The notes under the pieces are model-generated. The model made no database searches. It worked only from the letters and a program-made list of their open reading frames with translations, and was not told the DNA's origin. The translations under genes and the position numbers were made by a program. 64,000 bases of DNA, taken from NCBI RefSeq assembly GCF_027744825.2, contig NC_071336.1, forward strand, positions 25,204,501 through 25,268,500, in the 5' to 3' direction. This stretch comes from Synchiropus splendidus. Lineage: Eukaryota; Chordata; Actinopteri; Syngnathiformes; Callionymidae. Of the stretch, positions 8,772 to 17,824 are shown one piece after another (position 1 is the stretch's first letter; each line of letters starts with the position of its first letter).

Positions 8772-8986
8772 CAGTAAAACGCAGGTGTCAAACCGGTCCT
8801 CAAAGGGCCGCAGTGGGTGCAGGCTTTTGTTCCAACCAAGCAAGCGGACACCTCACCAATCAGGTGTCTGAAGACTGTCAGCGGTTGATCGTCAGTCTGG
8901 TGCAGTTTGTTTCAGCTGACACCTGATTGGATCACCTGTCCACTGAGGTCCTTTTGCGGGTCAGTTTGACACCCCTGCAGTAAAAC
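8772..8986. mobile_element. hAT-like non-autonomous element with target duplication
   Basis: The element (about 8781-8977, ~197 bp) begins GCAGGTGTCAAAC and ends GTTTGACACCCCTG, the terminal motif of hAT/Charlie-type elements. It is flanked by CAGTAAAAC on both sides (8772-8780, 8978-8986). Homologous sites without the insert, with a single CAGTAAAAC, are near 5420, 14215 (inverted) and 18930. Inner sequence is partly palindromic (TCAGGTGTC near 8868, GACACCTGA near 8918). It has no coding capacity. Confidence 0.8.
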
Positions 8987-9323
8987 ATGTGGTCAGAGAT
9001 GTAGGAGACACCTTGATGCAGATGTGCACAACGATCAAGTTTGCGGTCAGAACCGAACCTTTGCTCTCCCGCTTCCTGACTCATGCCAAATGATCAAGCT
9101 CAGGACCAGCATCACTATACAAATATCAGAAAGTTGCAGTTTGGATCAAACGTTTTCGACAAAGTCTGATCACCATGTGGCAGGAAGCGATCGGATAAAA
9201 GTGTAGTATGAGGTTCGCCTTCCATTAAAAACATGCTACATCTGTCAGTGTTTGTAAAAGCTCACACACACAAATGCGAACTTCTTCAGTCAAATGTCAG
9301 CATCAAGAGAAAACTAACATGAC

Positions 9324-9395
9324 TGCAATGGCTGGGAATCGAACCCGGGTCAACTGCTTGGAAGGCAGCTATGCTCACCACTATACCACTATGGC
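9324..9395 (-). pseudogene. Degenerate tRNA-Gly(TCC)
   Basis: The acceptor strands are GCCATAG and CCATTGC with two mismatches, and one T-stem pair is broken (CCCAG). The anticodon loop and TTCGATT are intact. The upstream flank is a shortened U1 that ends at another tRNA tail (9433). Confidence 0.65.
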
Positions 9396-9432
9396 ATTGC
9401 CGGTTGTGCTGCGTCAGTGAAAAGTGTCAGTG

Positions 9433-9446
9433 TCCCGGCCAATGCA
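9433..9446 (+). pseudogene. tRNA-Gly 3' tail fragment
   Basis: TCCCGGCCAATGCA is a lone T-arm/acceptor tail fused to a truncated U1 flank. The arrangement resembles 8499-8514. Confidence 0.5.
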
Positions 9447-10055
9447 GTTATCCCTTCTGAATATCTACACTGAGAAATACACATGTCGAACTCGGCGATG
9501 AAAGATTCCAAGCCTCGAACTCATGTCTCTTAAGTCCAGATGAACGTTGTGTGTTGACTTCCAGTCCTTCTATTTCTTACATTCTCAGTCGAACATGACT
9601 CCTGTCTGCTCTGAACTAAATTTTTACTCATTGACCATAGCTTACAGGTTCCAGACTGCTTCAATGGAATATCTCTGGTTTCAACCGAAGATAGTGCCAT
9701 GAATTGTGAAATGAAAGAACTTGATCGCTGTGCACATCTGCATGAAGGCGCCTCCAACATCTGTGACCTCATGTTTTACTGAGTGAATGACAGGAGTCTT
9801 CTGGTCTGTCTGTTGAGTCGCATGAAAGAGTCACTTGTGAAATTTGATCCGATGGATGAGTTTCTCATTAGTGATGGATGGATGAGGTTTCATGACTCAG
9901 TGTTGAAAGATAATTTTTGAGCAATTATGTTCTTCTAACTTTCAGTTAGGTTCAAACTAAATATATATGGTTTTAAACTTCTTCAGTCAACTGTGTCTGT
10001 TTTCACCAAAAGACAGTACAGTTGAATGTCAACATCAAGACGAAAGTGAGGCGAA

Positions 10056-10127
10056 TCCGATGGCCGGGAATCGAACCCGGGTCAACTGCTTGGAAGGCAG
10101 CTATGCTCAGCACTATACCACCATCGC
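10056..10127 (-). tRNA. tRNA-Gly(TCC), identical inverted copy of 5074-5145
   Basis: It carries the same two differences as 5074-5145 (GTGCTGAG D-loop, G72), so it was duplicated with its flanks (U3, D-alpha). AAAA at 10014-10017 gives a TTTT 38 nt downstream on this strand. Confidence 0.75.
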
Positions 10128-10355
10128 TGCGCACAGCTGGATGGAGGTTAGATCTGTGAGCTCATAAAGACATGACTTCGTCCCAGAATCTCAACCGGGA
10201 GCATCAATTGGGTATCGTGAAGTATGACAGGTGCCATACCTCAGCTTGTACATGTTTTTTCACTCCTCTCCTGACTGACTCACTACCATTTTCAATACAT
10301 ATAAATTCATTAGAAATGAAAATCAGAATGGATTTCTGTCAGTAATTGTGGAATA

Positions 10356-10422
10356 TTCACTGGGATGGAATAAAACTAAACTGCTTGGAAGGCAACTATG
10401 TTCACCTCCATACCACCATAAC
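10356..10422 (-). pseudogene. Decayed tRNA-Gly, GTTATGG class, with 5-nt deletion
   Basis: It is a copy of the 754-825 class in which CCCAGATCAG has shrunk to CTAAA. It is the shortest member of the six-copy class. Confidence 0.7.
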
Positions 10423-10878
10423 TCTGAGCAGGACGCTTGAAATCATGATCAAAACACACCACACACTTACATTTCGAGGAAAGGAGAGTTTAGCTCAGAG
10501 GTGGGCGATTAAATTTCCAAAGGTGCCAGGTTATATTCATTGGCATTTTATAGCATGGGCACATCCAGTGAAGAAAATGTAAGTCAATTTTAGGCAGTGA
10601 AGACTCAGATGCTTTGGACACTTGGAGAGCTCAGGCAGGAAACATGTAGCACTGGTGAAGAGAAGAGGAGGTGGACAATTGTTGAGATTCAAAGAAGTAA
10701 AGATCATGGTAAAATGAAACTGTTTGATTTTATTCCTATTTTATGGTGTTATAATGTCAAAAGTCTAGATTAAAAAAACCGCATATCAAGGAATGGAGAC
10801 ATTTTTGAGGATTCTGAACAAAGAGCAAGAGAGTCACCACCATAGACGCACAAGCTGTTGACTTATTAAACAAGTTCC

Positions 10879-10950
10879 TACGATGGCCAGGAATCGAACC
10901 CAGGTCAACTGCTTGGAAGGCAGCTATGCTCACCACTATACCACCATCGC
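10879..10950 (-). tRNA. tRNA-Gly(TCC), wobble-paired T-stem
   Basis: The T-stem CTGGG/CCTGG is held by two G:U pairs, the acceptor end is a G1:U72 wobble, and the TTCGATT loop is intact. Flanks are U1 (with TGACGTCA at 11019) and D7. The related plus-strand copy at 17753 has the same D7 flank but a U2 upstream flank. Confidence 0.75.
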
Positions 10951-11018
10951 ATTGCTGGCTCTGCTGCGTCAGTGAAAAGTGTCAGTGGGGAGAGAGCAGA
11001 TGTTGCATACGTGTCAGG

Positions 11019-11026
11019 TGACGTCA
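11019..11026. promoter_or_regulatory. CRE-like TGACGTCA palindrome
   Basis: It lies 68 bp upstream of the minus-strand tRNA at 10879-10950. Confidence 0.35.
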
Positions 11027-11354
11027 GATAGCGATGCAGTGAAACTTTAAATTTCAGTTTAAAAACAACTGTATAACTCACACAGCGAGTAAAGGAGTAT
11101 GCTGTATGTATGTACTATGCAGTAAATATTCCACAATGACTGACAGAAATCCATTCTGATTTTCATTTCTAATGAATTTATATGTATTGAAAATGGTAGT
11201 GAGTCAGTCGGGAGAGGATTGAAAAAACATGTACAAGCTGAGGTATGGCACCTGTCATACTTCACTATACCCAATTGATGCTCCCGGTTGAGATTCTGGG
11301 ACGAAGTCATGTCTTTCTGAGCTCACAGATCTAACCTCCATCCTGCTGTGTGCA

Positions 11355-11419
11355 GCGATGGTGGTATAGTGGTGAGCATAGCTGCCTTCCAAGCAGTTGA
11401 CCCGGGTTCGATTCCCGGG
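11355..11419 (+). pseudogene. tRNA-Gly missing its 3' acceptor, foldback junction
   Basis: The sequence is perfect from GCGATGG through TTCCCGG, then continues GTCAACTG instead of CCATCGCA. GGGTCAACTG is the reverse complement of the gene's own CAGTTGACCC, so the strand turned back on itself at the palindrome CCCGGG before joining a D2-type spacer (TTATATTGTCAG). It cannot form an acceptor stem. Confidence 0.8.
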
Positions 11420-11466
11420 TCAACTGTTATATTGTCAGATCACCTCAATGGATGGATTGTGAAACT

Positions 11467-11470
11467 AAAA
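11467..11470 (-). terminator. Pol III T-run for the 11480-11551 tRNA
   Basis: AAAA on the plus strand gives TTTT on the minus strand, 9 nt past the tRNA 3' end. Confidence 0.55.
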
Positions 11471-11479
11471 CAAACTGCC

Positions 11480-11551
11480 TGCGATGGCCGGGAATCGAAC
11501 CCGGGTCAACTGCTTGGAAGGCAGCTATGCTCACCACTATACCACCATCGC
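11480..11551 (-). tRNA. tRNA-Gly(TCC), consensus-perfect
   Basis: All 72 positions match the reference. The downstream flank is D2 (as at 1072 and 6161). The upstream flank is a diverged U1 (CACTGGTAGCCCTGCATCAG) whose homology ends near 11625. It is likely functional. Confidence 0.95.
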
Positions 11552-11920
11552 ACCACTGGTAGCCCTGCATCAGCGAAGAATGTCAGTGGGGACAGAGCAG
11601 ATGTTGCATACACGTCAGGAATGGAGGAAGGAAGAAATGGAAAGTGGACCATTGACTTTTTGGTTTTCATACACTACATTACTAGTATTTGCTCACCTGC
11701 CTTGACTCACATATGAACTGAAGTGCCATCCCATTCCCAAACCATAAGGTTCAATATGATGTCGGTCCACCTTTTGCAGCTATTACAGCTTCACTCCTTC
11801 TGGGAAGGCTGTCCACAAGGTAGAAGGAGTGAGAAGCAGGTGTTGCGTGTCACTATATGACAACGCAGCAATGGTGGTTGAGTCAAGGAGAGGAGGGTAA
11901 GAGAAAACTGAAAATAAAAG

Positions 11921-11988
11921 TCGGCCGGGAATCGAACCCGGGTCAACTGCTTGGAAGGCAGCTATGCTCACCACTATACCACCATCGC
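11921..11988 (-). pseudogene. tRNA-Gly without 3' acceptor strand
   Basis: It is consensus from the 5' end through CCCGGCC, but the 3' acceptor strand is replaced by AAAGT-type sequence. The upstream flank is the same diverged U1 as at 11480. The region between 11625 and 11870 contains non-array sequence that I do not recognise. Confidence 0.75.
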
Positions 11989-12110
11989 ATCACTGTCAGC
12001 CCTGCATCAGCGAAGAATGTCAGTGGGGAGAGAGCAGATGTTGCTGAAGAATGAACTTGGTTTTTTTGTCTTTTTTTGTTTTTTTAACTAAAAATTGTAC
12101 AGTTGTGCGG

Positions 12111-12182
12111 GCGATGGTGGTATAGTGGTGAACATAGCTGCCTTCCAAGCACTTGACGTGGGTTTGATTCCCGGCCATCACA
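12111..12182 (+). pseudogene. Degenerate tRNA-Gly(TCC)
   Basis: The anticodon loop is intact, but the anticodon stem has a C:C mismatch (GCACT), the T-arm reads GTGGG-TTTGATT, and the 3' end is CCATCACA. It is preceded by long T-runs (12061-12085). Confidence 0.65.
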
Positions 12183-12324
12183 TTACTGTGTGTGAACTTT
12201 TACAAACAAAGACAGACGTAGCATGAATTTCATGCAAGACAAACCTTACGCTATATGTTCTATCACATCTGTGCTTCGCCCTCGAACAGCCTTCGCTATT
12301 GGTTTAACCACCTCAGCCTGAGAC

Positions 12325-12342
12325 TTCGATTCTCGGCCATCA
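12325..12342 (+). pseudogene. tRNA-Gly 3' tail fragment
   Basis: TTCGATTCTCGGCCATCA is a lone T-loop plus 3' acceptor, followed by the same D-alpha variant as 1678 and 16405 (CTTCATGCTGTCATGCAAATG). Confidence 0.55.
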
Positions 12343-12490
12343 AAGTTGTTTTTCTTCACTCTTCATGCTGTCATGCAAATGTACTGTTTTATACTCAAAA
12401 CAGACACATTTGACTGAAGAAGTCTGAAACTACAGACAAGTATCATGCGACTTATGACCTGCTTGACTTCCGTCCACTCTTACTTACGAC

Positions 12491-12550
12491 CACGGCCAGC
12501 AGATGCTGTTTTTTTTTTATGCTTCAAAAAAAAAGCATCTGCTGGCCGTG
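12491..12550. repeat. 17-bp perfect hairpin with T-run/A-run loop
   Basis: CACGGCCAGCAGATGCT (12491-12507) is exactly complementary to AGCATCTGCTGGCCGTG (12534-12550). The loop adds a T10 run facing an A-run, which extends the pairing to about 26 bp. Array homology resumes immediately to the right (TGATCATGACGTCATG). Confidence 0.85.
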
Positions 12551-12824
12551 CTGCATATGTGTCTGATCATGACGTCATGTCGTGATGCAGTCCAGCTTGA
12601 AATATCAATTTAAAAACACCACTGGATCACTCACATAGCGAAGTGTGAGAGGATTAATTTATCATTTCATGGACCTGTAAAGTCTTTTTTTTTCTCCAAA
12701 ATTGTGTTTTTCCATTTAATTTTTGAGGAATTGCATTTTTTCTAACTGTCAGTTCGGTTTAAACTAAATATATGTCGTTTTGAAATTCAGTCAAATGTCA
12801 ACATCAAGAGAAAAGTGATGTGAA

Positions 12825-12896
12825 TGCGATGGCCGGGAATCAAACCCAGGTAAACTGCTCGGAAGGCAGCTATGCTCACCACTATACCACCATCGC
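12825..12896 (-). pseudogene. Degenerate tRNA-Gly(TCC)
   Basis: The T-loop reads TTTGATT, the anticodon loop CTTCCGA, and the T-stem CTGGG against CCCGG. The acceptor is intact. The flanks are U2 and D-alpha, and a TTTT (AAAA at 12811-12814) is present. Confidence 0.6.
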
Positions 12897-13134
12897 TGTG
12901 CACATCTGGATGGAGGTGATTTTCACATTTTTACCTAAAAAAACAAAAAAATACAAAAAACTTAACTCTTAATACGCTCAGCAGACTCCTTTACTTGCTA
13001 TGTGAGTGATACAGTTGTGTCTTTAAACTGAAACGTAAAGCTTGACTGCATCGCTATCTGACGTCACCTGACACGTATGCAACATCTGCTCTCTCCCCAC
13101 TGACACTTTTCACTGACGCAGCACAGCCAGCAAT
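12897..13134. repeat. U2-U1 head-to-head spacer, copy 3 (15-bp deletion)
   Basis: It has the same orientation as 1144-1396 but is 15 bp shorter on the U2 side. Confidence 0.85.
13059..13066. promoter_or_regulatory. CRE-like TGACGTCA palindrome
   Basis: It lies 68 bp upstream of the 13135-13206 tRNA. Confidence 0.35.
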
Positions 13135-13206
13135 GCGATGGTGGTATAGTGGTGAGCATAGCTGCCTTCCAAGCAGTTGACCCGGGTTCGATTCCCGGCC
13201 ATCGCA
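13135..13206 (+). tRNA. tRNA-Gly(TCC), consensus-perfect
   Basis: It is identical to the reference. The upstream flank is U1 with the TGACGTCA site, and the downstream flank is D-alpha. The first TTTT is 42 nt after the gene (13249-13252), so the trailer would be unusually long. It is the inverted partner of 3945-4016. Confidence 0.94.
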
Positions 13207-13782
13207 TTCGCATCACTTCCCTCTTGACGTTGACATTCTACTGTACTATTTTATTCTGAAAACAGATGCATTTGACGGAAAAAGTCTAAAACCACATATA
13301 TTTAGTTTAAACCTAACTAAACGTTAGAAAAAAAATTAATCAAAAATTACCTTTCAATGCTGAGTCATGAAACCTCATCCATCCATCACTCATGAGAAAC
13401 TCATTCATCGGATCGTTCAAATTGACTAGTGACTCTTTCATGCGACTCAACAGACAGACCAGAAGACTCCTGCCATTTACTCTGTAAAACAGATGTTGGA
13501 GACACCGTCATGCAGATGTGCACAGAGATCAAGTTCTTTAAAAGTTATTTTAATTTCACAATTCATCCAATGGGACTATTTTGGGTTCAAGGCAGAGATA
13601 TTCCAATGAAGCAGTCAGGAACCTGTCAGTCAAGCTCAATGGGTAAAAATTTTGTTCAAAGCAGACAAGAGTCATGTTCGACGGAGAATGTAAGAAATGG
13701 AAGAACTGGGACTCAACAGACAACATTGATCTGGACATAAGAGACATGAGTTCTGGGCTTGTAACGTTTCACAACCAGCAAT

Positions 13783-13829
13783 GAGATGGTGATATAGTGG
13801 TCAGCATAGCTGCTTTCACATGCATCACA
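13783..13829 (+). pseudogene. tRNA-Gly fragment, partner of 3322-3369
   Basis: GAGATGGTGATATAGTGG is followed by a collapsed anticodon region and CATCACA. The T-arm is missing. Confidence 0.6.
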
Positions 13830-14501
13830 GTCAAGATCTTTCAATTTCACAATAAATCCTCTGGGACGATCTTCTGTTCAAAGCACTCATGTTCTACTGA
13901 AACCTGTAAGTCCAGGTCAATGAGTGAAAATATTGTTCAACCTTCGAAGCAGACAGGAGTCATGTTTTGACCAACAAGTCCAGATGAACGTTGTGTGTTG
14001 ACTTCCAGTACTTCTATTTCTTACATTCTCAGTCGAACATGACTCCTGTCTGCTTTGAACTAAATTTTTACTCATTGACCATAGCTTACAGGTTCCAGAC
14101 TGCTTCAATGGAATATCTCTGGTTTCAACCGAAGATAGTGCCATGAATTGTGAAATGAAAGAACTTGATCGCTGTGCACATCTGCATGAAGGCGTCTCCA
14201 ACATCTGTGACCTCATGTTTTACTGAGTGAATGACAGGAGTCTTCTGGTCTGTCTGTTGAGTCGCATGAAAGAGTCACTTGTGAAATTTGATCCGATGGA
14301 TGAGTTTCTCATTAGTGATGGATGGATGAGGTTTCATGACTCAGTGTTGAAAGATAATTTTTGAGCAATTCTGTTTTCTTCTAACTTTCAGTTAGGTTCA
14401 AACTAAATATATATGGTTTTAAACTTCTTCAGTCAACTGTGTCTGTTTTCACCTAAAGACAGTACAGTTGAATGTCAACATCAAGACGAAAGTGAGGCGA
14501 A
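13830..14501. repeat. Spacer inverted against 5146-5680, related to 9530-10055
   Basis: It contains the empty hAT target site (inverted, near 14215) and the D-alpha flank. The open frame seen here, and its copies, have no known domain. It ends at the 14502 tRNA. Confidence 0.75.
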
Positions 14502-14573
14502 TGCGATGGCCGGGAATCGAACCCGGGTCAACTGCTTGGAAGGCAGCTATGTTCACCACTATACCACCATCGC
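14502..14573 (-). tRNA. tRNA-Gly(TCC), one D-stem change
   Basis: It differs from the reference by one base (GTGAACATAG for GTGAGCATAG in the D-stem). The acceptor, anticodon and T arms are consensus. The T-run found at 10014 is interrupted here (ACCTAAAGAC), so no close terminator remains. Flanks are U3 and D-alpha. Confidence 0.82.
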
Positions 14574-14801
14574 TGCGCACAGAAGGATGAAGGTTAGATC
14601 TGTGAGCTCAGAAAGACATGACTTCGTCCCACAATCTCAACCGGGAGCATCAATTGGGTATCGTGAAGTATGACAGGTGCCATACCTCAGCTTGTACATG
14701 TTTTTTCACTCCACTCCCGACTGACTCACTACCATTTTCAATACATATAAATTCATTAGAAATGAAAAACAGAATGGATTTCTGTCAGTAATTGTGGAAT
14801 A

Positions 14802-14873
14802 TTCACTGGGATGGAATAAAACCCAGATCAGCTGCTTGGAAGGCAACTATGTTCACCTCGATACCACCATAAC
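14802..14873 (-). pseudogene. Decayed tRNA-Gly(TCC), GTTATGG class
   Basis: It has the same lesions as 754-825 in the inverted copy of the shared module. Confidence 0.75.
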
Positions 14874-15084
14874 TGTGATGGAGTCCTGCTTGAAATCATG
14901 ATCAAAACACACCACACACTTACATTGCGAGGAAAGGAGAGTTTAGAGTTTAGTTTTATAATGTCAAAAGTCTAGATTAAAAAACCGCATATCAAGGAAT
15001 GGAGACATTTTTGAGGATTCTGAACAAAGAGCAAGAGAGTCACCACCATAGATGCACAAGCTGTTGACTTATTAAACAAGTGCC

Positions 15085-15094
15085 TACGATGGCC
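15085..15094 (-). pseudogene. Ten-base tRNA 3' end left at a junction
   Basis: TACGATGGCC is the 3' end of the D7-flanked tRNA (as at 10879), cut off and joined to the U4 flank of the next gene. Confidence 0.5.
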
Positions 15095-15105
15095 ACCCAC
15101 CCAGT

Positions 15106-15177
15106 GCGATGGTGGTATAGTGGTGAGCATAGCTCCCTTCCAAGCAGTTGACCCGGGTTCGATTCCCGGCCATCGCA
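15106..15177 (+). tRNA. tRNA-Gly(TCC), anticodon-stem mismatch
   Basis: It is consensus except for GCTCC in the anticodon stem, which gives one C:C mismatch. A and B boxes are intact. No TTTT lies close downstream. The upstream flank is U4 and the downstream flank D-alpha. Confidence 0.75.
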
Positions 15178-15609
15178 TTTGCGTCACTTCCCTCTTGATG
15201 TTGACATTCTACTGCACTACTTTATTAAACAGACACATTTTACTGAAGAAGTCTAAAACCACATATATTAAGTTTAAACCTAACTGAAAGTAAGAAATAA
15301 AAGAAAAATCCTCCAGAAATATCTTTCAATACTTAGTCATGAAACCTCATCCAGCCATCATGAATGAGAAACTCATCCATCGGATCAAATTGTTGCGTGA
15401 TGACCCAGATTACTATTCATAACTCAGTTGAAACCGGACGTTTGAACCAGATGTTGTTATCATGACTATTAGCTTGTGGATTCATGACTTCAGTTGTTTT
15501 TTGCCTGTAAAATCGGCATTTTTAAGCAGAAGACTCATGTCATTCACTCAGTGAAAAACTGGCCATAGACACTACAAACATCAGCAAGTACAATTATGAA
15601 AGAAGGAAG

Positions 15610-15681
15610 TGAGACGGCCAGGAATCGAACCTGGGTAAACTGCATGGAAGGCAGCGATGCTCACCACTATACCACCATCGA
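15610..15681 (-). pseudogene. Degenerate tRNA-Gly(TCC), partner of 7463-7534
   Basis: It has T at position 1 and a changed 3' acceptor (CCGTCTCA), a shared T-stem alteration and the altered CTTCCAT anticodon loop. The upstream flank is U5. Confidence 0.65.
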
Positions 15682-16007
15682 ATCACGTATATGTTTGTGT
15701 GTGTATATTCCTGTGTTATCCATAAATGTCACTGGAGAGAAGCAGATGATGCATTTGTGTCTTATCACGACGTCAGATAGCGATGCAGTCCAGCTTGAAA
15801 TATCAGTTTAAAAACACAGCTGGATCAGTCACATAGCGAAGTGTGTGGCCCTTTTTTTTCTTTTTTTCCAAATTGTGTTATTCCATTTAATTTTTGAGAA
15901 ATTGCATTTTTTCTAACTTTCAGTTTGTTTTAAACTAAATATGTGTTGTTTTGAACTTGTTCAGTCAAATGTGACTGTGACAAATTGTGACATTACAAGC
16001 ACTTGAC

Positions 16008-16079
16008 TGCGATGGCCGGGAATCGAACCCGGGTCAACTGCTTGGAAGGTAGCTATGCTCACCACTATACCACCATCGC
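16008..16079 (-). tRNA. tRNA-Gly(TCC), one anticodon-stem mismatch
   Basis: It has a single change (GCTAC for GCTGC) that gives an A:C mismatch in the anticodon stem. Everything else is consensus. Flanks are U2 and D5, with no close TTTT. It lies head-to-head with 16333 across a U2-U1 spacer. Confidence 0.8.
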
Positions 16080-16332
16080 TGTGCACGGCTGGATGGAGGT
16101 GACTCTTATGGTCGGTGATTTTCACATTTTTACCTAAAAAAACAAAGAAATACAAAAAACGTAACTCTTAATACGCTCAGCAGACTCCTTTACTTGATAT
16201 GTGAGTGATACAGTTGTGTCTTTAAACTGAAATGTAAAGCTTGACTGCATTGCTATCTGAAGTCACCTGACACGTATGCAACATCTGCTCTCTCCCACTG
16301 ACACTTTTCGCTGACGCAGCAGAACCAGCAAT
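16080..16332. repeat. U2-U1 head-to-head spacer, copy 4
   Basis: It is near-identical to 1144-1396 in the same orientation. The CRE-like site is mutated here (TGAAGTCA). Confidence 0.85.
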
Positions 16333-16404
16333 GCGATGGTGGTATAGTGGTGAGCATAGCTGCCTTCCAAGCAGTTGGCCAGGGTTCGAATACCTTCCAT
16401 CGCA
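16333..16404 (+). pseudogene. Degenerate tRNA-Gly(TCC)
   Basis: The 5' half is consensus, and the T-arm is damaged (CAGGG-TTCGAAT-ACCTT, two mismatches). The downstream flank equals that of the 1614-1677 pseudogene. Confidence 0.65.
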
Positions 16405-16689
16405 GTTGTGTTTCTTATCTCTTGATGTTGTCATGCAAATGCACTATTTTATGCTCAAAAGAGACACTTTCGACTGAAGAAGTCTGAAAATACATTTATT
16501 CAGTATGAACCTACCTGAAAGTTGTCGTCAATGAGTCTTGACTTTGTCCAGATTGTGTCACCTGATGAATCAGTGTTCCACTGCCATCTGTTGAGTCGCA
16601 TAAAATCATGAGTCAATCTGACTTGATGGATGAGCTTCTCACTCGTGATGGGTGGATGAAGTTTCATGACTCAGCAGTGAAAGTTTGAA

Positions 16690-16900
16690 GAGGTTCCAGG
16701 AGTGATGGGCTGCATGAAACAGGGTCCTCGTTCTCAGCTTCCACTAGATGGCACCGTCTGTTCTGAAATCGTTTTTTTGAGCATTTCAAACCTCACATCA
16801 TGTTTAAACTGAGAGCACCACCAACTGACATCTGAAAATGAGGACACTGTTTCATGAAGCTTCGTCAGCCCATCACTAGGTTTCATGAAATAGGGTCCTG
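16690..16900. repeat. Dispersed repeat with 'catgaaacagggtcct' motif
   Basis: CATGAAACAGGGTCCT and ACTGTTTCATGAAGC motifs face each other around a segment on 'agatggcaccgtctg'. Related copies occur near 20120-20340, 20400-20530, 26355-26470, 26760-26870, 33050-33260 and 53730-53905. I do not recognise the family. Confidence 0.5.
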
Positions 16901-16934
16901 ATTTTCACAGACCATGGAGTCACTGTCTGCAGTC

Positions 16935-17415
16935 AAGTTGCATGTTTTCAATGCAAGACAAACCTTTTTCGATAAGTTTGTCCTCTTGCTTCCTCACACA
17001 TGGTGATCAGACTTTGTCGAAGACTTTTGATTCAAACTGCTAGTTTCTCTTGTGTGTAGTTTGACCAAGGCTCCACTGTGGTTCTCCTTGAGGATGTCAG
17101 ACGACCCTACCCTCGGAGTGTCACTGCAAAAAAAACCAAACATTAAAAAAACAACTTGATGTACATTGCCAATCTTCTCAACAGACTCCTTGACTTGCTG
17201 TGTCAGTGATCCAGGCGTCCACACGTATGCAACATCTGCTTCTCTCCCCACTGAGCCTGTTTGCTGCCTCTCAAGCAGTCGCAGGAACGAACTTTGTATC
17301 TGAACACTGTGAACAGCGAGTGCACTAAGCACCAAGGTGACGGCGACTTACAGGTTTCAGAATGCTTCAGTACAATATCTCTGCTTAAAAGTTCAGATAG
17401 ACCCAGTGGATGGGG
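16935..17415. repeat. Spacer module shared with 2380-2871
   Basis: It is a direct copy of the module ending in the D4 flank of the 17426 tRNA. No gene is seen. Confidence 0.8.
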
Positions 17416-17422
17416 AAAAAAA
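17416..17422 (-). terminator. Pol III T7 run for the 17426-17497 tRNA
   Basis: Seven Ts on the minus strand start 3 nt after the tRNA 3' end, as at 2872-2878. Confidence 0.75.
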
Positions 17423-17425
17423 CTC

Positions 17426-17497
17426 TGCGATGGCCGGGAATCGAACCCGGGTCAACTGCTTGGAAGGCAGCTATGCTCACCACTATACCACCATCGC
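17426..17497 (-). tRNA. tRNA-Gly(TCC), consensus-perfect
   Basis: All 72 positions match the reference, and a strong T7 terminator follows. The upstream flank is U1 with TGACGTCA, whereas the sister copy at 2882 with the same D4 flank has U2. This is one of the clearest flank switches in the array. Confidence 0.95.
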
Positions 17498-17752
17498 ATT
17501 GCTGGTTGTGCTGCGTCAGTGAAAAGTGTCAGTGGGAGAGAGCAGATGTTGCATACGTGTCAGGTGACGTCAGATAGCGATGCAGTCAAACTTTAAATTT
17601 CAGTTTAAAAACACAACTGTATCACTCACACAGCGATTAAAGGAGTCTGTTGAGCGTATTAAGAATTACCTAGAAGTTTTTCGTATGTTTGTTTTTTAAG
17701 ATTTATGTGAAAATCACCAACCGTAAGAGTCGCATTCATCCAGCTGTGCACA
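17498..17752. repeat. U1-U2 head-to-head spacer, copy 5 (opposite orientation)
   Basis: It has the same orientation as 4017-4275. It joins a D4-flanked tRNA on the left to a D7-flanked tRNA on the right. Confidence 0.85.
17565..17572. promoter_or_regulatory. CRE-like TGACGTCA palindrome
   Basis: It lies 67 bp upstream of the minus-strand tRNA at 17426-17497. Confidence 0.35.
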
Positions 17753-17824
17753 GCGATGGTGGTATAGTGGTGAGCATAGCTGCCTTCCAAGCAGTTGACC
17801 TGGGTTTGATTCCTGGCCATCGTA
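17753..17824 (+). tRNA. tRNA-Gly(TCC), altered B box
   Basis: The T-arm reads CTGGG-TTTGATT-CCTGG, so C56 is lost and the stem is wobble-paired. The 3' end is CCATCGTA. The acceptor, D and anticodon arms are otherwise consensus. Flanks are U2 and D7. It may be a pseudogene. Confidence 0.55.
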
